From positions 186,001-250,000 of the forward strand of contig NZ_JALKAO010000003.1 of assembly GCF_023015985.1 (NCBI RefSeq): DNA of 64,000 bases, given 5' to 3'. Below, piece by piece: positions 48,902 to 58,959 of this stretch. Each line of letters starts with the position of its first letter. Position 1 is the first letter of the stretch. This DNA is from Marivita sp. S6314 (GTDB taxonomy: Bacteria > Pseudomonadota > Alphaproteobacteria > Rhodobacterales > Rhodobacteraceae). A program made the position numbers and the translations under genes. Under the pieces are notes generated by a model. The model saw nothing but the letters and a program-made list of their open reading frames with translations, was not told the origin of the DNA and did no database searches.

Positions 48902-49482
48902 TGTCCCACCGAAAGGTTAAGCCCAAGCGTTGTCCAACTGGATGCGCCGCCTCGGTAATACCTGATCTTGCTGGCGGGATAGCCCGCATCCAGCAGGCTT
49001 TTGATGGCGTCGGCGGCGTTCTGATCGTCGGCCCCGCCTGCAAAGATCACCAGCGAAAATGCGTTTGAAAAACCCGGTGAGGCCCCGAGATTCGTCACAC
49101 CCAACGCGGAGAGCAAATCATTGCGATACGGGTTGGAGGGCTGAAAGGTTGCGACAGGCACATTGACGGCCCCGGGCAAGGACCCGGACGAAAACGTACC
49201 GGGCATCCGGACATCCACAAGCAGGCCGGTGCCGTCGCTGACGGCGTCTTGCAGGAAGGCGATGACCTCAAGCTCTGCCAGCGTCGCCACACCGGGCGCG
49301 ATCTGCATCGGCTGTACGCAGGATGTGGGGCAGGACGCGCCACGGCGCGACACGGTCATTTCCGTGCCGTTCATTGTGAAGGAAAAGGTCGTTGCGGTGT
49401 CGGTGATGGCGGCCGATTGCGCGGCAAGCGGACTCCCCAAGAGAGCCACAGTCAACGCGACTGCGCGAAATACTGGCACCAT
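48898..49482 (-). CDS. exported rhodanese-fold protein lacking the catalytic Cys
   Basis: A 194-residue protein with a signal peptide (MVPVFRAVALTVALLGSPLAAQ, about residues 1-22) and a rhodanese fold: LLVDVRMPGTFSSGSLPGAVNVP, then the active-site loop SLVIFAGGADDQNA, where active enzymes have a Cys in place of that AG. The nucleophile is therefore missing, so sulfur transfer is not expected. An extra CPTSC pair near residue 48 could be redox or structural. ATG 49482 follows AGGTGAACAC. Coupled to the LysM gene. Confidence 0.8.
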   Translation of the reverse strand: MVPVFRAVALTVALLGSPLAAQSAAITDTATTFSFTMNGTEMTVSRRGASCPTSCVQPMQIAPGVATLAELEVIAFLQDAVSDGTGLLVDVRMPGTFSSGSLPGAVNVPVATFQPSNPYRNDLLSALGVTNLGASPGFSNAFSLVIFAGGADDQNAADAIKSLLDAGYPASKIRYYRGGASSWTTLGLNLSVGQ

Positions 49483-49587
49483 GTGTTCACCTATTTGTCT
49501 CGCTTGCGCGGACACCGCTCTTTTTTACGATATATAGGCGGATATCCGCGAATCCGTCAATATAAAGCGACTTTTGGGGTGTCGGCG

Positions 49588-50865
49588 TCAGCTGACGCTG
49601 CGCAAGACGTGACCGGCAAGGTACAGCGATCCACAGATCAGGACCCGCGCGTTGGGGGATGTTGCCGCGATGTCCGCAAGCGCGGTTTCGACCGTTTCGG
49701 CGGTCTTTGCCGTCATGCCCACGTCGTGGGCGGCTTGTGCGGTGTCCGATGCCTCCAGCGTGTTGGCTTCGCCCGGAATGGATACGGCGGTCAGCGTATC
49801 GGCCACTTCGGCCAACGGGGCGAGATAGCCGCGGACGTCCTTGGTGTTGAGCATGCCGCAAATCAGGTGGGTTGGACGGTCGGGCAGGGTTTTCAGATGC
49901 GCGGCCAGCGCATTGCCCGCGGCCGGGTTGTGACCGCCATCGAGCCACAGGTCGACCGTTGGTGCCACGGCATTCAGGGATGTGCCGGTCAGCCGTTGCA
50001 TGCGGGCGGGCCAATAGGCGTTCCGGATTGCACCGTCGAAGGCAGTGTCCGGCATGCCAAGGTGCCGGAGCGCCGCCAGCGCCATGCCGGCGTTTTCGAT
50101 CTGGTGCGCGCCGGGAAGGTTGGGCAGATCCAGATCAAGCAGCCCGGTGTCGTCCTGATAGACCAGCCGTCCACGGTCTTCGCCGACATGCCAGTGCTGC
50201 CCGTAAGCCAGCACAGGTGCGCCCAGACGGGCCGCTTGTGCTTCGATCACATCCAGCGCGTCTTCGTGTTGGGGGCCAACGATGCAGGGGACACCGCGTT
50301 TGATTATCCCGGCTTTTTCGCCCGCGATCTTGCCGATCGTGTCGCCGAGGAATTGTTCGTGGTCCATCGACACCGGGGTGATGATCGTGAGCGCCGGATC
50401 GTCGATCACGTTCGTGGCGTCCAGACGCCCGCCAAGGCCCACCTCAAGCAGCGTGTAATCCGCCGTGGTGCGTGCGAAGGCGAGCAGGGCGGCACAGGTC
50501 GTGATCTCGAAATAGGTGATATTGGCACCGTCGTTGGCGGTGTAGCAATCGTCCAGAACCTGCGTCAGGTGCTCTTCGGTGATCAGGTCACCGGCAAGGC
50601 GGATCCGTTCGTGGAACCGGGCCAGATGCGGGGACGTGTAGGCATGGACAGAGTGCCCTGCCGCTTCAAGCCCGGCACGGATCATGGCCTGGGTAGAGCC
50701 TTTGCCGTTTGTGCCCGCGATATGGATGACCGGCGGCAGCGCGCGCTGCGGATTGTTCAACGCGGTCAGCAACGCCCAGACGCGGTCCAGCGTCAGGTCA
50801 ATGATCTTGGGGTGGAGGGCCATCATCCGGTCAAGGATGACGTCAGATCCTGCTCTTTGAGTCAC
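49588..50865 (-). CDS. folC: folylpolyglutamate / dihydrofolate synthase
   Basis: Adds glutamate to dihydropteroate and to folates. It has 425 residues with the ATP-binding [15 protein letters not shown] near residues 48-62, [16 protein letters not shown], the [16 protein letters not shown] Mur-ligase-fold segment, and DGGHNPAAG in the C-terminal domain. It starts at GTG 50865, which overlaps the accD stop by GTGA. The accD-folC pairing is common in proteobacteria. Confidence 0.95.
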   Translation of the reverse strand: MTQRAGSDVILDRMMALHPKIIDLTLDRVWALLTALNNPQRALPPVIHIAGTNGKGSTQAMIRAGLEAAGHSVHAYTSPHLARFHERIRLAGDLITEEHLTQVLDDCYTANDGANITYFEITTCAALLAFARTTADYTLLEVGLGGRLDATNVIDDPALTIITPVSMDHEQFLGDTIGKIAGEKAGIIKRGVPCIVGPQHEDALDVIEAQAARLGAPVLAYGQHWHVGEDRGRLVYQDDTGLLDLDLPNLPGAHQIENAGMALAALRHLGMPDTAFDGAIRNAYWPARMQRLTGTSLNAVAPTVDLWLDGGHNPAAGNALAAHLKTLPDRPTHLICGMLNTKDVRGYLAPLAEVADTLTAVSIPGEANTLEASDTAQAAHDVGMTAKTAETVETALADIAATSPNARVLICGSLYLAGHVLRSVS

Positions 50866-51791
50866 GTTTCGGGATCACTCTTGGGTTGCTGTGGCGCCAT
50901 ATCCGAAGGACCCGGCGGCGGCAGATCGCCCGCAACGGGGGGCGGCAGGTGCATCAGCATCCGTACGATCTGAACCAGTTCTTCCCGCAGCTTGCGGCGG
51001 TCCGTGACGCGGTCGAGCATGCCGTGTTCCAGCAGGTATTCGGCGCGCTGGAACCCTTCGGGCAATTTTTCCCGGATCGTCTGTTCGATCACGCGGGGGC
51101 CCGCAAAGCAGATAAGCGCGCCGGGTTCGGCGATATGCACATCGCCCAACATGGCGTAAGAGGCCGTCACGCCGCCTGTGGTCGGATGCGTCAGCACCAC
51201 GATATAGGGCAGCTTGGCTTCTTTGAGCATCTGCACGGCCACCGTTGTGCGGGGCATTTGCATCAGGCTCAGGATGCCTTCCTGCATCCGCGCACCGCCG
51301 GCGGCTGAAAACAGGATCAGCGGGCGGCGCAGTTCGACGGCTTTCTCTGCGGCGGCGATGATCGCGTTGCCGACATACATGCCCATCGACCCGGCCATGA
51401 AGCTGAAATCCTGAACCGCCACGACAACCGGGGTGCGCCCGATGTCGCCCGTGGCCACCAGCATCGCTTCTTTTTCGCCGGTTGCCTTTTGCGCGGCTTT
51501 CATCCGGTCGGGATATTTTTTCTGGTCGCGGAACTGCAGCGGGTCGGTGACCGGTTCCGGAACGGCGACTTCGTTGAAGACCCCGCCATCGAACAGGCCA
51601 TGACACCGGTCGCGCGGCGTGATGTTCATGTGATGGCCGCAATTGCTGCAGACGTTCAGGTTGTCGGACATCTCGCGGTGGAACAGCATGGTGCCGCAGT
51701 CATCGCATTTGACCCAAAGGTTCTCGGGGATTTCTCGTCTCGAAAAGATCGAGTTGATCCGGGGACGGACGTAATTGGTAATCCAGTTCAT
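50862..51791 (-). CDS. accD: acetyl-CoA carboxylase carboxyltransferase subunit beta
   Basis: Zinc-binding half of the carboxyltransferase that makes malonyl-CoA for fatty acid synthesis. It has 309 residues with an N-terminal four-Cys zinc finger (Cys29, Cys32, Cys48, Cys51) followed by the crotonase-fold carboxyltransferase domain ([20 protein letters not shown] near 220). The AccA partner is elsewhere. Intact start at 51791 ([16 protein letters not shown]). Confidence 0.98.
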   Translation of the reverse strand: MNWITNYVRPRINSIFSRREIPENLWVKCDDCGTMLFHREMSDNLNVCSNCGHHMNITPRDRCHGLFDGGVFNEVAVPEPVTDPLQFRDQKKYPDRMKAAQKATGEKEAMLVATGDIGRTPVVVAVQDFSFMAGSMGMYVGNAIIAAAEKAVELRRPLILFSAAGGARMQEGILSLMQMPRTTVAVQMLKEAKLPYIVVLTHPTTGGVTASYAMLGDVHIAEPGALICFAGPRVIEQTIREKLPEGFQRAEYLLEHGMLDRVTDRRKLREELVQIVRMLMHLPPPVAGDLPPPGPSDMAPQQPKSDPET

Positions 51792-51857
51792 GCAGTGCGG
51801 CTCCCGTCACCCTGTCTGTGCTGGGGATGATCTAATCCCGAGCTGCGGCAAATGCAA

Positions 51858-52772
51858 TCAGCCCTGCGGTGTGAGGTTTGATCGGGCGGGGCCGCGTTTG
51901 ACGCCAAGTTGCCGTTCGCGCCAGATGATCAGCACGCCAGCCGCGATGATCACAATCGAGCCGAGGATGGTATGGATCGTCGGGATTTCATCGAACACGG
52001 TGTAACCGATAATCAGGGCAAACAGGATCGAGGCATAATCAAACGGCGCGAGAAACGCCGCTTCGGCGTGCCGGTAGGATGCGGTCAACAGGATCTGCGC
52101 CACGCCTCCGAAAAGACCCGCGCCGACCAATTGGGCCGCCGTCAGCGGATCAGGCACAACCCAGCCGAACGGCGCGGTCAGCAGGGCAAAACACGAGGCG
52201 GTGACGGCAAAGTAGAACACCACCGCGGACGTGGTTTCATCCTGTACCAGCTTGCGAATGTGAACATGGGCCAGTGCCCGCAGCGTCGCTGACGCAAGAA
52301 CCAGCGCCACGCCCCACCGGGCGCTTGTGCCCATGTCGTCGTTGCCCAGTTGTGGCAGCATCACGATCACAACGCCGACAAGCCCCAGAATGACCGCGGA
52401 AATCCGGACAAGGCGGATGCGCTCACCCAACAGCAGGGCGGCGAAGATCACGGTCATGATCGGCGCGGCATAGCCCAGCACGGTGACCTCGGGCAGGGGA
52501 AGCAATCCCAGACCGGCGAAACCGCATGCCATTGCACTGACACCGAACATGCCGCGCCACAGGTGCCCGGCGGGGTTCTTGGTTTTCAGGCCGCTGCGCA
52601 GCTGCCCGGTGAGGATGACCCAGGCTAGAATAACCGGAATCGCAAAAAACGAGCGAAAAAACACGGCTTGCCCCGGAGGAACAACGTCCGAGCTGGCTTT
52701 GATCAGGGCGGCCATGAACACAAACAGCAAAACAGCGCTGAGTTTCAGCACCATACCGCGCAGCGGGGACAT
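51858..52772 (-). CDS. EamA/DMT-family transporter
   Basis: A 304-residue inner-membrane protein with ten predicted helices in two EamA repeats (about residues 5-140 and 150-290); GYAAPIMTVIFAALLLGERI near 105 is the first-repeat hallmark, and AAFLAPFDYASILFALIIGY is in the second. DMT exporters often export amino acids or metabolites; the substrate is unknown. GGAGAACCT precedes the ATG. A 66-base gap separates it from accD, and it may be its own unit. Confidence 0.9.
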   Translation of the reverse strand: MSPLRGMVLKLSAVLLFVFMAALIKASSDVVPPGQAVFFRSFFAIPVILAWVILTGQLRSGLKTKNPAGHLWRGMFGVSAMACGFAGLGLLPLPEVTVLGYAAPIMTVIFAALLLGERIRLVRISAVILGLVGVVIVMLPQLGNDDMGTSARWGVALVLASATLRALAHVHIRKLVQDETTSAVVFYFAVTASCFALLTAPFGWVVPDPLTAAQLVGAGLFGGVAQILLTASYRHAEAAFLAPFDYASILFALIIGYTVFDEIPTIHTILGSIVIIAAGVLIIWRERQLGVKRGPARSNLTPQG

Positions 52773-52906
52773 AGGTTCTCCGGGTCAGGGTTTCACCGCC
52801 ACGTTGCCTGCCTGCGGACGGAAGGTCAATCGTGGTTGAAACGGCCCCTGATGCCGGTCACCGGTCGGGTTGTACCTGAATGTTCGGGCGATACCCGATC
52901 CGGGCG

Positions 52907-53284
52907 TTACGCCGTTTCGCGGCAATGGCGGCGGAACGAACGCTTCAGCATGTCCAGTTCGGCGCGCAGCAGAGACATTTCGGCGCGAATGTCCTCGCCC
53001 GCTGCCTCTCCGGCGATGATCGAAAAATCCCCCAGCGCCTGACCCAACGTGGTTTCGGAGATTACGAACGTATGCACGCCGTCGGCGATCATATTGGCCG
53101 GGACCGGGATCTTGAGCAGCCAGGACGCCGGGTCCTGCAGCGGTTCAAGGGCGATGTCCGAGACCGGCTGGTCATGGACCCGCACATCAACCGATGGTTT
53201 CGGAGAGTCGTCGCTTTCGCCTGCGATCACGCCTTCCCAGACGCCTTCGAAGAACCGCGATTTGGACAAGGAATAGGCAGTCAT
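52907..53284 (-). CDS. hypothetical protein with C-terminal coiled coil
   Basis: A 125-residue soluble protein. No domain is recognised; residues about 99-120 (EDIRAEMSLLRAELDMLKRS) form a heptad-like coiled coil. The first ~90 residues look like a beta-rich domain (GVHTFVISETTLGQALGDFSI). It begins 10 bases after the upstream DUF6478-like gene on the same strand and is likely co-transcribed and functionally linked with it. Appears conserved only in relatives of this organism as far as I can judge. Confidence 0.7.
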   Translation of the reverse strand: MTAYSLSKSRFFEGVWEGVIAGESDDSPKPSVDVRVHDQPVSDIALEPLQDPASWLLKIPVPANMIADGVHTFVISETTLGQALGDFSIIAGEAAGEDIRAEMSLLRAELDMLKRSFRRHCRETA

Positions 53285-53294
53285 CTTGATCTCC

Positions 53295-54068
53295 TCAAAG
53301 CTCGGCCCGGGGGCGGCGGCTGAAGAACAGGTCGCGCAGCACGACCTCGCTCATTTCCGGGTTTTCGAAGATCAGGTCGATCCAGATTTTCTCGACCCGT
53401 TTTTCGTTCAGTTTGGTGTACGCAAGATCAAATTCGACAACCAGATCCCGGTCGATCAGGGGCAGTTCGCGTACGATCTGTTCGGTGTTCGGCCCGTGTT
53501 GCACGTTCAGCCGCGCAAAGATTTCCAGCGGTCTTTCAAGTTCGACAATCGCGTCAAGCCGGATCAAGTGCTTGCGTTTCAGATTGTGAGCGGCGTCAGG
53601 CGGCAGGTCGATGACCAGCGACAGGTACGAGCCGTCAAAACGGAACACGTCGAGACGCAGACCGTACGCCGCCAGATCATCGGCGCTTGTGTTGCGCAAT
53701 TGGCGAAGCGTCAGTTCAGAGTTGGCGCAGTCGTGAAACAGGGTCACTTCCTGCCCGAGCATGGATTTGTTGGCGACCGCCGAAATGCCTTGCACCGGCA
53801 GCGGGCCGCACCAAAGTTCAGGCCGCCACGACCAGTCCGCGTCATAAGGCACCGGGACCGCCTGATTGCCGATGACGGGCAGGGCCAGACGGGTGTCAGC
53901 GACATGGATCAGTTCATCTAGATGATATTTCATCCGACGCGCCACAGCGCGGGTGTTGCGCAGATCGCGCAGATCCGCATCGCGCGCGGTTTCCGCCCAA
54001 CGACGAAACCGTCTGAGCGCGGATTGCTGGATAACGCGGTCAAAAAGACCGGGTTTCATCTCCGACAT
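53295..54068 (-). CDS. DUF6478-like protein
   Basis: A 257-residue protein of a Rhodobacterales family of unknown function; the family name is my recollection and not certain. The N-terminal part is basic and helical (RVIQQSALRRFRRWAETARDAD-type), followed by a beta-rich region with WSWRPELWCGPL and CANSELTLRQLRN. A start at 54068 is used. The coiled-coil gene follows 10 bases later. No signal peptide. Confidence 0.68.
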   Translation of the reverse strand: MSEMKPGLFDRVIQQSALRRFRRWAETARDADLRDLRNTRAVARRMKYHLDELIHVADTRLALPVIGNQAVPVPYDADWSWRPELWCGPLPVQGISAVANKSMLGQEVTLFHDCANSELTLRQLRNTSADDLAAYGLRLDVFRFDGSYLSLVIDLPPDAAHNLKRKHLIRLDAIVELERPLEIFARLNVQHGPNTEQIVRELPLIDRDLVVEFDLAYTKLNEKRVEKIWIDLIFENPEMSEVVLRDLFFSRRPRAEL

Positions 54069-54133
54069 GAGCTGCTCGCTCCTGCTTATGTTTATTGGTC
54101 CGGCCCTTGAAGGTGCCGGTTGTTCGTCAAGTA

Positions 54134-54820
54134 TTACAGATCGCGGCGTCCAAATAAACGCCCGAGTTGCGCCGCAAGCGGATCGGTTGTGGCTTGCGAC
54201 TGTTCCGCACTGCGTTGCGCCACCTGAGAGCTAGCGCGAATGCGTGAAGAAACGGTGTTCAGAAAAGCGGCCCCCTGCGCGCCGACAAACGGGCTGCCTT
54301 GCGGAGCGTATAGCGCCAGACCGACGACGCGGTTTCCAAGGATAAACGTGCCGCGCCAATGTCGTGGGTCGCTGCCTTGGAACGCGGTTTGTCCACCGCT
54401 CGCCATGCGACCGGCATTCACCGCGCTGAGCTCGCGGGTTTGCGTCAGTTCGGTGCCAAGCGCATTTGCCAGGTCTTCGAGGCCTGGCGCGTCTGTACCG
54501 GCGCGGCCGACCGTGACTGTTACAAGAACCGGTTCGACAATCGGGCCGGACTGACCGTTTGACAGGATGTTGCAACTGGCAATTGCGGCGAACCCGCCCG
54601 CCGGGGTGCGGCGCAAGGTCGATGCGTCGACGCAATAGCCCTCCGGACCGGAGACCGTGACCTGCCCATTGGCAAGCCGTGCCGAGGTGATGACAGGGGC
54701 GGGCGTGCCATCAGGTGTTTCGAGAAACGCCAACCCCCCCGCGTTTCCGCTTGCATCACACCCGGCCAGAAGTGTTGCGCCCAAGAGCGCAACACAGATT
54801 TTTGTCACCACTGGCGTCAC
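54134..54820 (-). CDS. lipoprotein of unknown function
   Basis: A 228-residue putative outer-membrane or inner-membrane lipoprotein. From the GTG at 54820, which overlaps the ilvD stop by GTGA, it reads a hydrophobic signal with lipobox LLAGC, then a mature part with a conserved-looking [20 protein letters not shown] and GFAAIASCN pair of cysteines and a final [12 protein letters not shown] do not recognise the domain. Coupling to ilvD looks positional, not functional. Confidence 0.72.
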   Translation of the reverse strand: MTPVVTKICVALLGATLLAGCDASGNAGGLAFLETPDGTPAPVITSARLANGQVTVSGPEGYCVDASTLRRTPAGGFAAIASCNILSNGQSGPIVEPVLVTVTVGRAGTDAPGLEDLANALGTELTQTRELSAVNAGRMASGGQTAFQGSDPRHWRGTFILGNRVVGLALYAPQGSPFVGAQGAAFLNTVSSRIRASSQVAQRSAEQSQATTDPLAAQLGRLFGRRDL

Positions 54821-56580
54821 AGGTCGCAATACTGGTGCTTTTCGCCTTCGGCACCGGGATGCGTGACGGCACCTTTGTAGGTGGGGCCAACCATCTTGGC
54901 GAATTTCCACACCGCGCCGGATGTGTAGATGGTGTCCCGGGGGCCTTTCCATTCCGATTTGCGCTTGGCGAGTTCTTCGTCAGACAGATCCACGCTCAGC
55001 GACCCGTTGACTGCATCAATGGTGATCATGTCGCCGTTCTTGAGCAGGGCAATCGGTCCACCGGCTGCAGCCTCGGGGCCGACATGGCCCACACAGAACC
55101 CGCGTGTTGCGCCGGAGAAACGGCCATCGGTGATCAACGCCACTTTCTTGCCCATGCCCTGACCGGACAGCGCAGCGGTGGTGGACAGCATTTCGCGCAT
55201 GCCGGGGCCGCCTGCAGGGCCTTCGTTGCGGATGACGATGACTTCACCTTCTTCGTAAGCGCGCTCCTTGACGGCTTCGAATGCTTCTTCTTCGCATTCG
55301 AACACCCGCGCAGGACCGGTGAACAGCTGGTCTTCGGCCGAGATCCCAGCGACTTTGACAATCGCACCTTCGGGGGCGAGGTTGCCCTTCAGACCAACGA
55401 CGCCACCTGTCTTGGTGATCGGGGTGTCGATGGCGTAAATCACCTTGCCATCCGCTTCGCGTTCGATGAGGTCCAGTTCCTCGCCGATGGTGCGGGTCGA
55501 GGCCGTGATGCAATCCTCGTGGATGAGCCCCGCTTTGCGCAGTTCCTTCATCACCACCGGAATGCCGCCTGCATCATAGAGATCCTTGGCCACATACGCC
55601 CCGCCGGGTTTGAGATCGACGAAGTACGGCGTGTCGCGGAAGATATCGCAGACGTCTTCAAGGTAGAACTCGATGCCCGCTTCGTTGGCGATGGCCGGCA
55701 GGTGCAGGCCCGCGTTGGTCGAACCGCCGGTGCAGGCCACAACGCGCGCTGCGTTTTCAAGCGCCTTGCGGGTGACAACGTCGCGCGCTTTGATGTTCTG
55801 TTCGATCAGGTCCATGACCGCACGGCCCGATGCTTCGCCATAGGCATCACGGGATTCATAGGGTGCTGGCATGCCGGAGGAATTAAAGAGCGCAAGGCCG
55901 ATGGCTTCAGAGACGCAGGCCATGGTGTTGGCGGTGAACTGACCGCCGCAGGCCCCCGCCGACGGGCAGGCCACGCGTTCCAGCATGTCGAGCGCCTTGT
56001 CGGACATCTCGTTGTTCTGGTGACGGCCCACCGCTTCGAACATGTCCTGAACGGTCAGGTCGCGTGTGCGGAAGTCTTCGGGAATTTCATCGACCTGCGG
56101 CGCTTTGCCCGGCAGGATCGAGCCGCCATAGATGAACACGGACGGCACATTGAGACGGACCATCGCCATCATCATGCCCGGCAGGGATTTGTCGCAGCCC
56201 GCAAGCCCCACAACCGCATCATAGCAATGGCCGCGCATGGTCAACTCGACCGTGTCCGCGATGGCTTCGCGCGAGGCCAGCGAAGAGCGCATCCCTTCAT
56301 GCCCCATCGCGATGCCGTCTGTCACGGTGATCGTGGTGAATTCGCGCGGCGTGCCGAAGCCCTGTTTGACACCCATCTTCACCGCCTGTGCCTGACGGTT
56401 CAGTGCGATGTTACAAGGGGCGGCTTCGTTCCAGCAGGTGGCAACGCCCACCAGTGGCTGGTGGATTTCTTCCTCGGTCATGCCCATCGCATAGTAGTAA
56501 GACCGGTGCGGCGCGCGTTCGGGGCCTTCGGTCACATGGCGGCTGGGCAGTTTCGACTTGTCGAATGGACGCTTGAGCAT
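54817..56580 (-). CDS. ilvD: dihydroxy-acid dehydratase
   Basis: Dehydrates 2,3-dihydroxy-isovalerate and 2,3-dihydroxy-3-methylvalerate in valine/isoleucine synthesis; an Fe-S enzyme. It has 587 residues. Cluster/active-site Cys motifs are visible in [36 protein letters not shown] and [19 protein letters not shown]; the C-terminal [20 protein letters not shown] is the family signature. ATG 56580 follows GGGAGGAGCGTC; the frame is open upstream to 56640. Confidence 0.97.
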   Translation of the reverse strand: MLKRPFDKSKLPSRHVTEGPERAPHRSYYYAMGMTEEEIHQPLVGVATCWNEAAPCNIALNRQAQAVKMGVKQGFGTPREFTTITVTDGIAMGHEGMRSSLASREAIADTVELTMRGHCYDAVVGLAGCDKSLPGMMMAMVRLNVPSVFIYGGSILPGKAPQVDEIPEDFRTRDLTVQDMFEAVGRHQNNEMSDKALDMLERVACPSAGACGGQFTANTMACVSEAIGLALFNSSGMPAPYESRDAYGEASGRAVMDLIEQNIKARDVVTRKALENAARVVACTGGSTNAGLHLPAIANEAGIEFYLEDVCDIFRDTPYFVDLKPGGAYVAKDLYDAGGIPVVMKELRKAGLIHEDCITASTRTIGEELDLIEREADGKVIYAIDTPITKTGGVVGLKGNLAPEGAIVKVAGISAEDQLFTGPARVFECEEEAFEAVKERAYEEGEVIVIRNEGPAGGPGMREMLSTTAALSGQGMGKKVALITDGRFSGATRGFCVGHVGPEAAAGGPIALLKNGDMITIDAVNGSLSVDLSDEELAKRKSEWKGPRDTIYTSGAVWKFAKMVGPTYKGAVTHPGAEGEKHQYCDL

Positions 56581-56651
56581 GACGCTCCTCCCTGAAATCG
56601 TGTTGGCAACTGGAATAACGAAGGGGGCAGGGCGGCACAAGCGCAGGCTGC

Positions 56652-56679
56652 GGCAAAGCCAATTCGAATTGGCTTTGCC
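56652..56679. repeat. 28-base perfect palindrome centred on TTCGAA
   Basis: Left arm GGCAAAGCCAATTC plus its exact complement, between ilvD and the oxidoreductase gene. The 20-base core is identical to the palindrome at 33420-33439. A second inverted repeat, CGCCGCTTTT / AAAAGCGGCG (56701-56721), spans the end of the oxidoreductase gene. Confidence 0.85.
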
Positions 56680-56709
56680 TGCGGTGTGACACCCGCAGAC
56701 CGCCGCTTT

Positions 56710-58044
56710 TCAAAAGCGGCGCTGGCGATCCAGCAGAGCGGCTGCCGCGTAAGTCGGGGCCAGCAACGCACGACGGTATCGGCCAAGGGGAAACCGCGGG
56801 GGCGGCTGGTGCAGGAACGCAGGACACGGGCCACGCGTTGGACGGTCCAGCACGCAATCGGCAAGACGCGCGCCCAGGTAGCTGCCCATTGCGACACCGT
56901 TTCCGTGATACCCGAGGCTTGCAAACATGCCTGGCCTGTCCGGAACCGGACCGGAGAAGGGCGTGAGCCTGCGCATCAGGCAAACCAGCCCGGACCACGC
57001 ATGGGTGATGTCGATCGTCCGCCATTCGGGGAGCAACTGTTCGAAGTTCTTGCGAATGCGGGCGTTCAGCGCAGCCTCGGATCGGGGTGTCGCGCGCAGT
57101 CCGCCGCGCATGCCGAAAAGAAAACGCCCGTCCGGCATCAGGCGAAAATAGTGCAACAGACGTCGGCTGTCGTAACACATTTGCGCACTTGTCCATCCCT
57201 GTGCGGCCTGTTCGGCATCCGTGATGGGGCGGGTGACAATGATCGAGGATTGCACCGGCAAATACCGCGCGCGCAGCCATGTGGGCATGTCTTCCGAGGA
57301 GTAGCCATTGGTGGCAATCACAACCCGTTCGGCAGTCAATATCCCGTTGGCGGTTGTCACCTCCCATTTCGACCCGCGTTGGCGCATGCGCGTGGCCGGG
57401 GTTTGGCCAAACACTTCGGCCCCGGCGCGCATCACGGATTTCAGCAGGCCGTCATGGTATTTCCCCGGATTGAGGGCAAAGCCGATGGGCAGGGTCATGC
57501 CGCCGTAGAACCGACCGTTGAGGCCCAGAGAGGGCAGGTCGGAGGCCTCAAAAACATGGGGCGTCACGCCGTAGGACTGGCGGGTGTCTTCGATGCTTTC
57601 GCGAATGTCGTGCATTGCGCCGGGAGAGTGGGCCATCATCGTTTCGCCCTCGGAATGCACATCGGCGTCAATGGCGTGATCCGCCAAAAGCGTTGCCACG
57701 TGATCGACCGCTGCGCGTTCGGCCGCGTGCCATTCTGCGCGCTGGTCCGCGCCAAACAGTGTGGCGATGCGCGGACCGGACAGTTTGGAGCCGCCCAGGC
57801 AGCAGAACCCGCCATTGCGCCCGGACGCTCCCCATCCCGGGTGTTCGGCATCGAGCACGGTGACCTGCCGCCCGGCGTCAGCGAGTACCAGCGCTGCATT
57901 CAGGCCGGTAAAACCACCGCCAATAATGGCGACATCCGTGTGTTTGTCGCCCTGCATCGCGGGTGGATGTGCCGGGGCCACCGTGTCGCGCCACCAGCAG
58001 GCTTGCGGTGTCTGGTAGGCGCGATCCTCGTAGATGCGCGTCAT
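56710..58044 (-). CDS. FAD-dependent oxidoreductase, PuuB/OrdL-like
   Basis: A 444-residue DAO-type flavoenzyme. The FAD-binding VAIIGGGFTGLNAALVLAD (about 38-56) is followed by GWGASGRNGGFCCLGG, a hallmark of gamma-glutamylputrescine oxidase PuuB and relatives; the C-terminal SGPVPDRPGMFASLGYHGNG closes the fold. In E. coli PuuB oxidises gamma-glutamylputrescine in polyamine catabolism. Its stop coincides with an inverted repeat, and its start overlaps the PotC-like gene by four bases, so it belongs to the polyamine operon. Confidence 0.88.
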   Translation of the reverse strand: MTRIYEDRAYQTPQACWWRDTVAPAHPPAMQGDKHTDVAIIGGGFTGLNAALVLADAGRQVTVLDAEHPGWGASGRNGGFCCLGGSKLSGPRIATLFGADQRAEWHAAERAAVDHVATLLADHAIDADVHSEGETMMAHSPGAMHDIRESIEDTRQSYGVTPHVFEASDLPSLGLNGRFYGGMTLPIGFALNPGKYHDGLLKSVMRAGAEVFGQTPATRMRQRGSKWEVTTANGILTAERVVIATNGYSSEDMPTWLRARYLPVQSSIIVTRPITDAEQAAQGWTSAQMCYDSRRLLHYFRLMPDGRFLFGMRGGLRATPRSEAALNARIRKNFEQLLPEWRTIDITHAWSGLVCLMRRLTPFSGPVPDRPGMFASLGYHGNGVAMGSYLGARLADCVLDRPTRGPCPAFLHQPPPRFPLGRYRRALLAPTYAAAALLDRQRRF

Positions 58045-58859
58045 GCGGGGCGTTCGGCCATCCGCGCGTCACGGGCCTGCCGGACGGCGGCTTGTTTGGT
58101 GACCAGAGAGGCTGTGATCACCCCAATGGTGACAATCGCGATCATGATCGTCGACAGGGCGTTGATTTCCGGGCTGACGCCAAGGCGCACCGCCGAGAAA
58201 ATCTTGATCGGCAAGGTTGTTGCTGAAGGACCGGTGGTGAAGCTGGCGATCACCAGGTCGTCAAGTGACAGCGTAAATGCAAGCAGCCAGCCCGAGATCA
58301 CCGCAGGCGCAATAATCGGGAGCGTGACAAGCCGGAACGCTTCGAATGCCGAACAGCCCAGATCGAGCGCGGCTTCCTCAAGTGACTGGTCAAAACTGAC
58401 AAGCCGCGACGAAACAACGACAGAGACGTAGCACATTGAGAAGGTGGTGTGCGCCAACACAATGGTCAGCACCCCCCGGTCAAGCCCGATGCCGATAAAC
58501 AGGAGCAGCAGCGACAGGCCCGTGATCACTTCGGGCATCACCAGCGGCGCGTAGATCATGCCAGAAAACAGCGTTCGCCCGCTAAATCGGCCCGCGCGCA
58601 CCAATACCAGTGCGGCCATCGTGCCAAGCACCGTGGCGATGGATGAGCTCATTACCGCAACCTTGATCGTGACCCATGCGGCGTTCAGGAACTCTTCGTT
58701 GCGGAACAGCTCTCCGTACCACTGGGTCGAAAATCCGGCCCAGACAGTCACCAGTTTGGACGCGTTGAAGCTGTAGATCACGAGAATGATCATGGGCATG
58801 TAGAGAAACGCAAAGCCCAGGGTCAGGGCGGTGGCGTTGAACCAGGAGAAGCGTTTCAT
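58041..58859 (-). CDS. potC: spermidine/putrescine ABC permease (PotC/PotI-like)
   Basis: A 272-residue inner-membrane permease with about six segments. The EAA loop (SLEEAALDLGCSAFEAFRLV) and GWLLAFTLSLDDLVIASFTTGP are PotC/PotI hallmarks. ATG 58859 (MKRFSWFNATAL) is preferred to an upstream frame start. It overlaps the oxidoreductase by four bases; about 100 bases separate it from the PotB-like gene. Confidence 0.9.
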   Translation of the reverse strand: MKRFSWFNATALTLGFAFLYMPMIILVIYSFNASKLVTVWAGFSTQWYGELFRNEEFLNAAWVTIKVAVMSSSIATVLGTMAALVLVRAGRFSGRTLFSGMIYAPLVMPEVITGLSLLLLFIGIGLDRGVLTIVLAHTTFSMCYVSVVVSSRLVSFDQSLEEAALDLGCSAFEAFRLVTLPIIAPAVISGWLLAFTLSLDDLVIASFTTGPSATTLPIKIFSAVRLGVSPEINALSTIMIAIVTIGVITASLVTKQAAVRQARDARMAERPA

Positions 58860-58959
58860 GTGACGCTCCGTCTGGTTTCGCCGCACCGCGTGCGTCGCTT
58901 GGTTGGGAGACCAGCCCGCCGGGCGATTTCCGGCAAGAAGACAGGTGTTGCGTGGTTTG

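Noticed and set aside
49249-50973. A 574-codon plus-strand frame opposite folC and the rhodanese gene
   Set aside because: Crosses an intergenic gap and two real genes on the other strand; shadow.
54715-56595. A 626-codon plus-strand frame opposite ilvD
   Set aside because: Shadow of ilvD; no ribosome site or family match.
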